From Cytophagaceae bacterium (GTDB lineage Bacteria; Bacteroidota; Bacteroidia; Cytophagales; JAIYAX01): 64,000 nt of DNA. Of the stretch, positions 43,112 through 50,226 are shown piece by piece. The DNA lies in NCBI GenBank assembly GCA_027488815.1, contig JAIYAX010000012.1, forward strand, positions 595,379 to 659,378, read 5' to 3'. A program made the position numbers and the translations under genes. Each line of letters begins with the position of its first letter. The first letter of the stretch is position 1. Below the pieces are notes generated by a model that saw only the letters and a program-made list of their open reading frames with translations, ran no database searches and had not been told where the DNA came from.

Positions 43112-44047
43112 ATGAAAGTAACCGTAGTAGGAGCAGGAAATGTAGGTGCTACCTGTGCTGATGTTCTGGCGTATAAAGAAATAGCCAACGAAGTAGTACT
43201 ACTTGACATCAAAGAAGGTTTTGCCGAGGGCAAAGCACTTGACATCTGGCAAAAGTCACCTATTGATTTGTATGATACCCGCACGGTGGGTGTAACGAAC
43301 GATTACGCCCGTACGGCCAATTCTGATGTGGTGGTGATCACTTCAGGTCTGCCAAGGAAGCCGGGTATGAGTCGTGACGATTTGATTTCAACCAATGCCG
43401 GCATTGTGAAATCTGTGACGGAGCAAGTGATCAAATATTCTCCCAATTGCATCTTGATCGTGGTATCCAACCCCTTGGATGTTATGACCTATTGCGCACA
43501 TGCAGTCAGCAAATTCCCAAGAGAGCGTGTGATCGGGATGGCAGGAATACTGGATACTGCACGCTACAGAGCCTTTCTTGCCGAGGCCCTCAATTGCTCT
43601 CCAAAAGACATACAGGCTATGCTGATGGGCGGACATGGCGATACCATGGTACCATTGCCGAGGTATACCACTGTATCCGGAATCCCCGTAACAGAATTGA
43701 TTTCTGAAGAAAAACTCAATGCCATCATCGAGCGCACCAAGGTGGGAGGGGGAGAATTGGTAAAACTTATGGGTACCTCTGCCTGGTATGCCCCCGGATC
43801 TGCTGCTGCCCAAATGGTTGAGTCCATCGTACGTGACCAAAAGCGTATTTTCCCGGCATGTATTCAGCTCGATGGAGAGTATGGGATCAAGAATTGCTAC
43901 CTCGGAGCCCCGGTAGTTTTAGGAAAAGCCGGAGTTGAAAAAATTCTCGAACTGAAATTGAATGAAAAAGAGAAATCAGATCTGGAAGTTTCAAGAGGAC
44001 ATGTCAAAGAGGTGATGGATGCCCTTGACAAAATGAACCTGATGTAG
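43112..44047 (+). CDS. mdh: Malate dehydrogenase
   Basis: NAD-dependent oxidation of malate to oxaloacetate in the TCA cycle. The 311-residue protein is of the lactate-dehydrogenase-like MDH type: NAD motif VVGAGNVGATCAD, the NAD-binding Asp in LLDIKEG, substrate-binding GLPRKPGMSRDDL with two Arg, VVSNPLDVMTY, and the catalytic His in GGHGDTMVPL. The C-terminal APVVLGKAGVEKI is typical. It is preceded by about 110 bases without a full promoter match and followed by a strong hairpin. Confidence 0.96.
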   Translation: MKVTVVGAGNVGATCADVLAYKEIANEVVLLDIKEGFAEGKALDIWQKSPIDLYDTRTVGVTNDYARTANSDVVVITSGLPRKPGMSRDDLISTNAGIVKSVTEQVIKYSPNCILIVVSNPLDVMTYCAHAVSKFPRERVIGMAGILDTARYRAFLAEALNCSPKDIQAMLMGGHGDTMVPLPRYTTVSGIPVTELISEEKLNAIIERTKVGGGELVKLMGTSAWYAPGSAAAQMVESIVRDQKRIFPACIQLDGEYGIKNCYLGAPVVLGKAGVEKILELKLNEKEKSDLEVSRGHVKEVMDALDKMNLM

Positions 44048-44070
44048 TCTAAAGTACATCTTTAAAATCG

Positions 44071-44103
44071 ATTGGTCGGGGTGAAATATTTACTCCGGCC
44101 AAT
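44071..44103 (+). terminator. Strong hairpin after mdh, probable terminator
   Basis: ATTGGTCGGGGT and ACTCCGGCCAAT form a 12-pair stem with two G-T wobbles and a nine-base AT loop, 24 bases after the mdh stop. The following TCGTTTG is only a weak T-run. Its presence supports starting the next gene at 44168, not at the in-frame ATG at 44072. Confidence 0.55.
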
Positions 44104-44167
44104 TCGTTTGTGTCATATAGTACCGAATCAAATCAACTTTTTTCTTAATTTAGCAGAACATTTGTCT

Positions 44168-45268
44168 ATGAAAAAGGTAATTTGTCTTCTCTTCTTCGCC
44201 TTGTGGCTGTTTTCATGCAATAGGCCCGATGAACAGATTCCTAATCAGTCTCAGGAGGAATACATCCCTAAACCCTACGTTTTAGAGTATCCTTCCTATT
44301 TTCCTGCACCCTTTGATACCTTGGCAGTTAAGCAAATGACGGTTGAAGGAGTACAATTGGGCAGGATGCTGTTTTACGATGTCCGGCTGTCAAAGAACAA
44401 CACCATCTCTTGTGCAAGTTGCCATCGTATGGACAAAGCCTTCAGCGATCCTGCACCTAAATCATTGGGGATCAATGGACAACAAGGCCTTCGAAACAGT
44501 ATGACACTCACCAACATGGCCTGGGTAGATCGTTTCTTTTGGGATGGCAGAGCTGATAATCTTGAAAACCAGGTGCTTATCCCAATTCAGGATCCGATTG
44601 AGATGCACTCTCAACTGCCTGATTTGGTTCAAAAACTAAATGGAATACCGGAGTATGGTCCCATGTTTAAAAAAGCTTTCGGCACTTCAGGAATAGACAC
44701 AAGCCGGATTGCCAAGGCCTTGAGTCAGTTTTTAAGATCAATGGTTTCATCAAACTCCCGCTACGATAAATACCTGAGAGGAGAAATCAACCTAAGTCCA
44801 CAGGAATTGCTGGGACGTAATTTGTTTTATACCCACCCTGTTTTTACCACCAATCTGAGAGGGGGCAATTGCGGAGATTGTCATTCAGGTGTTTTACAAA
44901 CAGATCATACCTTTAAAAATAATGGACTTGACCTTGTTTACCAGGACAATGGACTATACAATGTGACCGGAAATCCAGCTCATATTGCAAAATTTAGAGT
45001 CCCTAGTTTGAGAAATATTGCCCTTACAGCTCCTTACATGCATGATGGCAGGTTCAATACCTTGCAGGAAGTCTTGTTGCATTACAATGAGCATGTACAG
45101 CGACATCCCAACGTTGACCCAATAATGTCAGGTACAAACAATCCAGACCCTAATTCACTGGAGTTGTTGCTTACCTCAAGTGAGCGAGCCGCCATCATTG
45201 CTTTTTTACATACTTTGACTGATAGTACCTTTATCAGCAACCCCGCATTTTCCAATCCCAATCCATAA
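44168..45268 (+). CDS. Diheme cytochrome c peroxidase/MauG-MbnH family lipoprotein
   Basis: A 366-residue exported lipoprotein (lipobox LFSC, Cys17). Two heme c sites: CASCH (82-86) and CGDCH (235-239), the spacing of bacterial cytochrome c peroxidase/MauG. Family blocks include LGRMLFYDVRLS, FFWDGRADNLENQ, IPIQDPIEM and PYMHDGRFNTLQEVLLHY. Members reduce H2O2 or, as in MauG and MbnH, oxidise protein Trp residues. It is immediately followed by an MbnP-like gene (10 bases) and a second diheme gene, the arrangement seen with MbnH/MbnP. Start at ATG 44168 opens the signal peptide. Confidence 0.9.
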   Translation: MKKVICLLFFALWLFSCNRPDEQIPNQSQEEYIPKPYVLEYPSYFPAPFDTLAVKQMTVEGVQLGRMLFYDVRLSKNNTISCASCHRMDKAFSDPAPKSLGINGQQGLRNSMTLTNMAWVDRFFWDGRADNLENQVLIPIQDPIEMHSQLPDLVQKLNGIPEYGPMFKKAFGTSGIDTSRIAKALSQFLRSMVSSNSRYDKYLRGEINLSPQELLGRNLFYTHPVFTTNLRGGNCGDCHSGVLQTDHTFKNNGLDLVYQDNGLYNVTGNPAHIAKFRVPSLRNIALTAPYMHDGRFNTLQEVLLHYNEHVQRHPNVDPIMSGTNNPDPNSLELLLTSSERAAIIAFLHTLTDSTFISNPAFSNPNP

Positions 45269-45278
45269 CACTCTGTCT

Positions 45279-46037
45279 ATGAACTTCTATCGATCTATTT
45301 TACCCGGCTTTATCGCCTTTACCCTGCTTGGCTGTGGCCAGGAGGATGAGCAGCAAGCTACTATTGAAAGCGCAGGAACCGTGTCTCTCCAGTTTAAGCA
45401 CATGGTTGGAAACACCCCATTTACCAATGAAAGCAATATGGTGACCTCCCAAGGAGACACCTTGCTCATCAATGATTTGGCCTATTACATCAGCAATGTC
45501 GCATTTGTTCAGCCCAATGGCTCAGAATATAAAGTGCCAAATAGCTATCATCTCATTCGTCAAACGGATAAGTTTGGACAGAACACCCGATTGGTAGTTG
45601 ACCTGCAAGGTGTCCCACAGGGAACCTATTCCAAGCTCAGATTTAGTGTTGGAGTAGACTCTTCACGCAATTTCAATATAGCAAAAGTTGGAGATCTTGA
45701 TCCAAACGGGTTGATGACCTGGCCATGGAGCATTGGATACAAGTATTTTGTGATTGAAGGCAGGCAAATTGATGCCAGTGATACAGCTGTAAAAAGTCTA
45801 GTGTTTCATATCGGCCGCTTGCCAAACTATAAAGTGCTTGAGCATTCGTTGAACTATCAGGTAGGGGCAGGCAGCAAAACCCGTCTGAATGTGACCATGG
45901 ATCTGAACAAGGTGTTTTATAACCCAACCGTTATCAATCTGAAAACCACCAGTAATGTGATGGAGGCTCCTAAAGATCAGATTGTTGCCAATAACTATGC
46001 TACTGCCTTTACGGTAAGTTTGGCACAGAACCCTTAA
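45279..46037 (+). CDS. MbnP-like exported lipoprotein (copper-binding family)
   Basis: A 252-residue lipoprotein (lipobox LLGC, Cys19). The body matches the MbnP family: an opening strand VSLQFKHMVGNTPF, then LLINDLAYYISNVAF, GTYSKLRFSVGVDSSRN and the family core LMTWPWSIGYKYFVIEG with Trp148 and Trp150, then VFHIGRLPNYK. In methanobactin operons MbnP binds copper through a Trp-derived kynurenine made by the diheme enzyme MbnH. Genes for two MbnH-like diheme proteins flank this one (10 bases on each side), which supports a shared function; the modification itself is inference. Confidence 0.82.
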   Translation: MNFYRSILPGFIAFTLLGCGQEDEQQATIESAGTVSLQFKHMVGNTPFTNESNMVTSQGDTLLINDLAYYISNVAFVQPNGSEYKVPNSYHLIRQTDKFGQNTRLVVDLQGVPQGTYSKLRFSVGVDSSRNFNIAKVGDLDPNGLMTWPWSIGYKYFVIEGRQIDASDTAVKSLVFHIGRLPNYKVLEHSLNYQVGAGSKTRLNVTMDLNKVFYNPTVINLKTTSNVMEAPKDQIVANNYATAFTVSLAQNP

Positions 46038-46047
46038 GGTCATTAGA

Positions 46048-47055
46048 ATGAAACTGCAGGCTGGGATTGCCTTTGCAGGCCTATGCTTGGCATTCATGTC
46101 TTGCGGAACAGATCCCCTAAGTCGGGTCCCCGGGCATTTTCCCAAATCCGAAATGGATGGAGAGGAAAATCTTTGGTCAGAGCAAGGAGCAAAACTAGGG
46201 GAAAGACTTTTCAATGAGCCTTTACTGTCCAAAAGCAATACAGTTTCATGTGCCACATGCCATCAGCCTGCTCATTCCTTTGCAGACCCGGGAAAAGTGT
46301 TAAGCAGCTTGCCAGGGCAGGAAGCACCTCTGCGACATACGCCAGCCTTGATCAATCTGGCATGGCAGACAGCTTTTTTCTGGGATGGTGGAGCTCTAAA
46401 TCTTGAGTCTGTTTCTCTTTCGCCACTCATTGGCCATCGTGAAATGGCACAAGACCTTAAAGAAATGGTTCAGGAACTGGGCCAAAAGGAGAATTATAAA
46501 AAACAGTTTAAGCAGGTATTTGGCTCAGATAGTATTGTAACGGCCTATGTCCTTAAAGCACTTGCGCAATACATGAGAACCATTCAACAAACCCAAACAC
46601 CTTACGATGCCTACAAGGAAGGAAAAATCCAGATCAGTGAAACTCGGAAGAAAGGGGAGCAGATTTTTAATCAATATTGTGCAGGCTGTCATGTTCCTCC
46701 GCTTTTCACTGATTTTAAGTACCACAATACTGGATTTGATACTCTTTTGGAAGGAGGAGAGTTTAATTTTCGATCAGGAAGGATGAGAATTAGCGGAGAG
46801 GAAAGTGATCGTGGAAAATACAAGACCCCAAGTTTAAGAAACTGGAGGTACACCTACCCTTACGGGCATAACGGGCAGTTTGCCGGATTGGAGCCTTTGC
46901 TTAAGCATTACACCCAAGATTTGGCCAGCCATAACATGGCCCCCGATCCTTTGCTCTACACAGAAGGTAAGCCGGGGTTGCTAATGAATGAAGGGGATTT
47001 AGCAGCTCTCACTGAATTTTTAGATTTGTTAAACGAACGTGAAAATGAAGAATAG
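46048..47055 (+). CDS. Second diheme cytochrome c peroxidase/MauG-MbnH family lipoprotein
   Basis: A 335-residue lipoprotein (lipobox FMSC, Cys19) with heme sites CATCH (68-72) and CAGCH (211-215). It shares with the first copy the blocks LGERLFNEPLLS, FFWDGGALNLES, LSPLIGHREM and the C-terminal PYGHNGQFAGLEPLLKHY, but the two are clearly different sequences. It differs from the first copy in having GH-NG where that has MHDG, and in a shorter stretch between hemes. It lies 10 bases after the MbnP-like gene and overlaps the next lipoprotein gene by 11 bases. Confidence 0.88.
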   Translation: MKLQAGIAFAGLCLAFMSCGTDPLSRVPGHFPKSEMDGEENLWSEQGAKLGERLFNEPLLSKSNTVSCATCHQPAHSFADPGKVLSSLPGQEAPLRHTPALINLAWQTAFFWDGGALNLESVSLSPLIGHREMAQDLKEMVQELGQKENYKKQFKQVFGSDSIVTAYVLKALAQYMRTIQQTQTPYDAYKEGKIQISETRKKGEQIFNQYCAGCHVPPLFTDFKYHNTGFDTLLEGGEFNFRSGRMRISGEESDRGKYKTPSLRNWRYTYPYGHNGQFAGLEPLLKHYTQDLASHNMAPDPLLYTEGKPGLLMNEGDLAALTEFLDLLNERENEE

Positions 47056-47491
47056 AACTCTAGGGTATTGTATGTTGGTGCTATTAGTGATCAACTTTTC
47101 TGGTTGTAAGGAAGAGGATCCAGCGAACCCAAGCTCGCCACCAGTAGATAAGAGACTGAAAATCAGTAGAAGCCAAATCAACAGCCGCAGAAGTGTCACT
47201 CGGTTTGAAGTGAACGGAGTAAACAAAGCAGTTAGCTATCAGGGTAAAGCATTTGATTTTGTGTCTACCGGCAAAATCGAAGTGTTGGACAGCTCATTGG
47301 TCTTGAACAGGACCGGTAACTTCACCATTTCCTCGGATAGCCTTGTTTTCACCATTACTTTTTCCGGCACTCCCGATGTATATTCAGAGTTGAATGGAAG
47401 CTACAACCTCTATCTGAACAATGGCACAACATGGGATTTTACAGCTACAACAGCCCCTTTCAGGAGATTAGTCTTAACCTTTAGAAAGTAG
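47045..47491 (+). CDS. Hypothetical lipoprotein (148 aa)
   Basis: A signal peptide with lipobox NFSGC precedes a Glu/Pro/Ser linker and a beta-rich domain of about 110 residues (SVTRFEVNGVNKAVSYQGK, GKIEVLDSSLVLNRTGNFTI, SLVFTITFSG). It looks like a small beta-sandwich or barrel; no family recognised. I chose the ATG at 47045 (an in-frame GTG sits two codons upstream). It is the last gene of the diheme/MbnP run and ends directly against the convergent cytochrome gene, with no space for a terminator. Confidence 0.65.
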   Translation: MKNRTLGYCMLVLLVINFSGCKEEDPANPSSPPVDKRLKISRSQINSRRSVTRFEVNGVNKAVSYQGKAFDFVSTGKIEVLDSSLVLNRTGNFTISSDSLVFTITFSGTPDVYSELNGSYNLYLNNGTTWDFTATTAPFRRLVLTFRK

Positions 47492-47902
47492 TTACCTGCA
47501 CTGGGCGATTGCAGGCTTTGCACGATCGATAGAGACCATTCCGGTCTTTTTACCCCAGCTATTGTCTGTATACGTCAATAATGCTGCAAGTTCCAAAGGG
47601 CTTATTTTAGCCATTGCGGGCATTCGAACAAGGGCTTTACTTTCAGGATCAGAGCCATTCAAAATCATGCAGGTGCTTCGTTTGATGTTTTTTGAAAGGT
47701 AAATTCCACGAAGTGAGGGATAAATGCCTTTCAATCCACTGCCATCTTTTTGGTGACAGTTGGCACACGATGTTTCATACACCTGTTTCCCATGCAGCAT
47801 GTATTTGGTGAACTTGATTTCAAGTTCCCTTTCCTCATTGCTGCAACCTGAATTAAGAGCCAACATGAAAAATGTGCAAACAATCACAAGCCTAGTTCTC
47901 AT
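47492..47902 (-). CDS. Monoheme cytochrome c lipoprotein
   Basis: A 136-residue exported lipoprotein (lipobox NSGC, Cys20) with one class I cytochrome c fold: CANCH at 46-50 preceded by GKQVYETS and followed by GSGLKGIYPSLRG, and an axial Met within VRMPAM (Met94 or Met97). It likely shuttles electrons in the periplasm, possibly to the diheme proteins encoded opposite it (inference). The start overlaps the 3' end of the SCO gene by 11 bases. Confidence 0.88.
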   Translation of the reverse strand: MRTRLVIVCTFFMLALNSGCSNEERELEIKFTKYMLHGKQVYETSCANCHQKDGSGLKGIYPSLRGIYLSKNIKRSTCMILNGSDPESKALVRMPAMAKISPLELAALLTYTDNSWGKKTGMVSIDRAKPAIAQCR

Positions 47903-48563
47903 TTTTTAGCAATTCAATTGCTTTCATGAGTTCGTTGACTGATTTTTCCTGGGTGCCATCGTAATAGCCTCTGATCCGTCGCTGTCCATCAATCAAAATG
48001 AATGCACCGCTATGAACCCTTCCATCAGGTTCTTTTTCATCTTCATAAGCTGTCACCATGTAATGCTTTTGGCCAAGGGCATAGATGCTGTCTTTGCTGC
48101 CGGTGAGCATATGCCAGGAAGGGGTTGATACCTCTAGCTGCGCAGCATAAGCCCTCAGCAAGGCCACGCTATCATGCTCAGGATCGATGCTGAAAGAAAC
48201 CAAACGTACCTTTGGATCAGCGTTGAATTTTTCATAAACCCTCAGCATCTGGGTTTTCATGATCGGGCAAATCGTGCGACAACTGGTAAAGAAAAAGTCA
48301 GTTACCACAATTTTCCCTGAAAAATCAGCCATTTGTACCCATTGGCTATCCTGATTAAGGTACGACCAGTCTGGAATTCGATGATAGATCGTGTCTGTAA
48401 TCTTTTGACCATTCAACTCCCGCACTTCCCAGGTTCGGGGGCCTAGAATAGGCAGTTTTTCTTCTTCCGGAAACAGTCGACTGCATGCTGTGAGCAGCAG
48501 TCCAAATGCAAGGCTATTGAGCAGAATATTTCGCAAGTGCTTCCTCTGCTTTTGTGATTCCAT
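47892..48563 (-). CDS. SCO1/SenC-family copper-binding lipoprotein
   Basis: A 223-residue exported protein with N-terminal membrane/lipoprotein signal (AFGLLLTAC, Cys27) and a thioredoxin-like SCO domain. The copper-binding CxxxC is Cys95 and Cys99 (TSCRTICP) and the distal His is in RVHSGAFIL. SCO proteins deliver copper to the CuA site of cytochrome oxidase or act in periplasmic thiol/copper balance. I start at the ATG at 48563; this overlaps the upstream gene by 50 bases, and an in-frame TTG at 48536 would reduce the overlap. Neighbours (MbnP-like, diheme proteins) add to the copper theme. Confidence 0.9.
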   Translation of the reverse strand: MESQKQRKHLRNILLNSLAFGLLLTACSRLFPEEEKLPILGPRTWEVRELNGQKITDTIYHRIPDWSYLNQDSQWVQMADFSGKIVVTDFFFTSCRTICPIMKTQMLRVYEKFNADPKVRLVSFSIDPEHDSVALLRAYAAQLEVSTPSWHMLTGSKDSIYALGQKHYMVTAYEDEKEPDGRVHSGAFILIDGQRRIRGYYDGTQEKSVNELMKAIELLKNEN

Positions 48564-48963
48564 CAATCATTTTTTGTTTCATTTCCTTTACCGAGCGCAG
48601 TTCTGTATTCAGATAGCCCACCAGACTGTCGAGTTGAGTGAAGTCTTCCACATGGTAATTTCTCATCCAAACCATCATAGCTTCGTCGGCTTGATTAAGT
48701 CCCATCAAAGCCTCATTGAGTATTTGGGCACGCATGGCACTATCAGCACTGTTAAGACCAGAGTCTGCCTTGGCGATGGTTTCTCTAAGTTGGGATTTTA
48801 GTTTCATCAGATCGTCCATACGGGGCATCATCTCGTCGTGGACGGCCATCACCTCTTGCTTCATTTTGGCAATTTCGAGCACTCTTGAATCATTACATGC
48901 CCAGAAAATGGATAAAGCAAACAAGAGGGTAGCAGGTATCAGGTATTTTTTATGAAGGGTCAT
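48514..48963 (-). CDS. Met-rich helical lipoprotein, hypothetical
   Basis: A 149-residue lipoprotein (lipobox FWAC, Cys23). The mature part is almost entirely helical and coiled-coil-like, with a Met/His-rich opening (Met34, Met39, His42, Met45, Met46, Met49, Met53 in about 20 residues). Similar Bacteroidota proteins are often labelled viral A-type inclusion protein, which is not informative. Its place directly before the SCO gene and the Met/His cluster suggest Cu(I) binding, an inference. ATG at 48963 chosen over 48999 because it opens the signal and a -7 element lies at 49009-49016. Confidence 0.65.
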   Translation of the reverse strand: MTLHKKYLIPATLLFALSIFWACNDSRVLEIAKMKQEVMAVHDEMMPRMDDLMKLKSQLRETIAKADSGLNSADSAMRAQILNEALMGLNQADEAMMVWMRNYHVEDFTQLDSLVGYLNTELRSVKEMKQKMIDGITKAEEALAKYSAQ

Positions 48964-49008
48964 AAAGTCTAGAAGTTTTAAGCCAGAATTAAATTTCATT
49001 ATTCATGC

Positions 49009-49016
49009 CAAATATA
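49009..49016 (-). promoter_or_regulatory. -7 promoter element of the Met-rich/SCO/cytochrome operon
   Basis: TATATTTG on the minus strand matches TAnnTTTG. A start of transcription near 49002 would leave a leader of about 39 bases to the ATG at 48963. No TTG at the usual -33 distance. Confidence 0.4.
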
Positions 49017-49084
49017 CCTCCTGTAGCCTCATCTGTTTAAAATTTCAGCCATATTTAAACGCAAAAAATCAGTCGTTCTAAAAC

Positions 49085-50224
49085 ATGTTCAGTTATTGGG
49101 AGCAAAGTACCGTTTGGGATGCTGATGTATTGATCATCGGGGCAGGCTTAGTCGGGCTATCAGCAGCTGCGGAGATTTTGGAAGAGTTTCCGGGTATAAA
49201 ACTGACTGTCCTGGATCGCTCTTCTTTGCCCTATGGTGCCAGCTGGAAGAATGCTGGATTTGCTTGCTTTGGCAGTGTAAGTGAACTTAAGGAGGATCTG
49301 ATGGTATTGGGCGCAGATAAAATGCTGGAACTGGTCACCATGAGAGTCGAAGGGCTAAAACGTACCCGAAAGCGGCTTGGTGATCAGGCCATACAATATC
49401 GTCCTGTAGGAGGATACGAGTTGCTGGGTGTTGAGGATGATGGACTTTTAGACAGCATGCTTGAGTTCAACGATCTGCTTCATGACTATTTTGCGATCGA
49501 TGTGTTTCGTCAGGCAGATGAATTCATTGAGAAATTCGGTTTTAATCAACAGGCGGTCAAGCATTTGATCCTCAATCCCTTGGAAGGCCATTTGCATACC
49601 GGATTGCTAATGAAGAAGTTAAGCTCCTATGTCAGTAGTCTGGGCGGGATGATCATTTCCGGCGTTGAAGTCTTGGAGATGAATAAAACTCCGGTACCTG
49701 AGATTTCCTTCAACTGGGCTCATCAACGGATCAGGCTGAGCCCCAAAGCCATGGCCATTTGTACCAATGCATTTACCAGCCAGTTGATCGATCAGGATGA
49801 AATCAAACCGGGCAGGGGACTGGTGCTGCTATCAAAACCAATGGATAATCTCCCATTCAAAGGGACTTTTCATGTTGACAAAGGCTATTTTTACTTCAGA
49901 GACCTTGAAGGCAGGCTGCTGATCGGCGGCGGACGTAACCTTGATTTTGAAAATGAAGCTACCTTGCAACCCGGGATCAACCCATTGATAAAAGAAAGGC
50001 TTATAGAACTTGTCGAAAACACCCTTTTGCCGGGAAGTACATTTGATCTGGAAATGGAATGGTCCGGTGTGATGGCTTTTGGTGAAGACAAAATGCCCAT
50101 TATCCGACTCCAAAGCCCACAGGTAGCTCTTGCAGTCCGAATGGGCGGAATGGGAGTAGCCATTGCAGGCAAAGCCGGTGAGCTGGTGAAAAAATGCCTT
50201 GAACCAATCCTTCGAACAATTTAA
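49085..50224 (+). CDS. FAD-dependent oxidoreductase (DAO family)
   Basis: A 379-residue flavoprotein of the D-amino acid oxidase/glycine oxidase family. The FAD-binding motif is VLIIGAGLVGLSAAAEI (about 15-31), followed by VLDRSSLPYGASWKNAGFA, a second Gly-rich block and the C-terminal FAD region (VRMGGMGVAIAGKAGELV). No signal peptide, so probably cytosolic. The substrate is unknown; family members oxidise amines or D-amino acids. The next gene, an ion antiporter, starts two bases after the stop, so the two are likely co-transcribed. Confidence 0.85.
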   Translation: MFSYWEQSTVWDADVLIIGAGLVGLSAAAEILEEFPGIKLTVLDRSSLPYGASWKNAGFACFGSVSELKEDLMVLGADKMLELVTMRVEGLKRTRKRLGDQAIQYRPVGGYELLGVEDDGLLDSMLEFNDLLHDYFAIDVFRQADEFIEKFGFNQQAVKHLILNPLEGHLHTGLLMKKLSSYVSSLGGMIISGVEVLEMNKTPVPEISFNWAHQRIRLSPKAMAICTNAFTSQLIDQDEIKPGRGLVLLSKPMDNLPFKGTFHVDKGYFYFRDLEGRLLIGGGRNLDFENEATLQPGINPLIKERLIELVENTLLPGSTFDLEMEWSGVMAFGEDKMPIIRLQSPQVALAVRMGGMGVAIAGKAGELVKKCLEPILRTI

Positions 50225-50226
50225 TT

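Noticed and set aside
44072-44167. N-terminal extension of the first diheme protein from ATG 44072
   Set aside because: It overlaps the hairpin after mdh and precedes the signal peptide, which must be N-terminal.
44168-47055. Ordinary cytochrome c peroxidases for peroxide defence only
   Set aside because: Possible for either protein alone, but two copies around an MbnP-like gene make protein modification or copper handling the more informative reading; not excluded.
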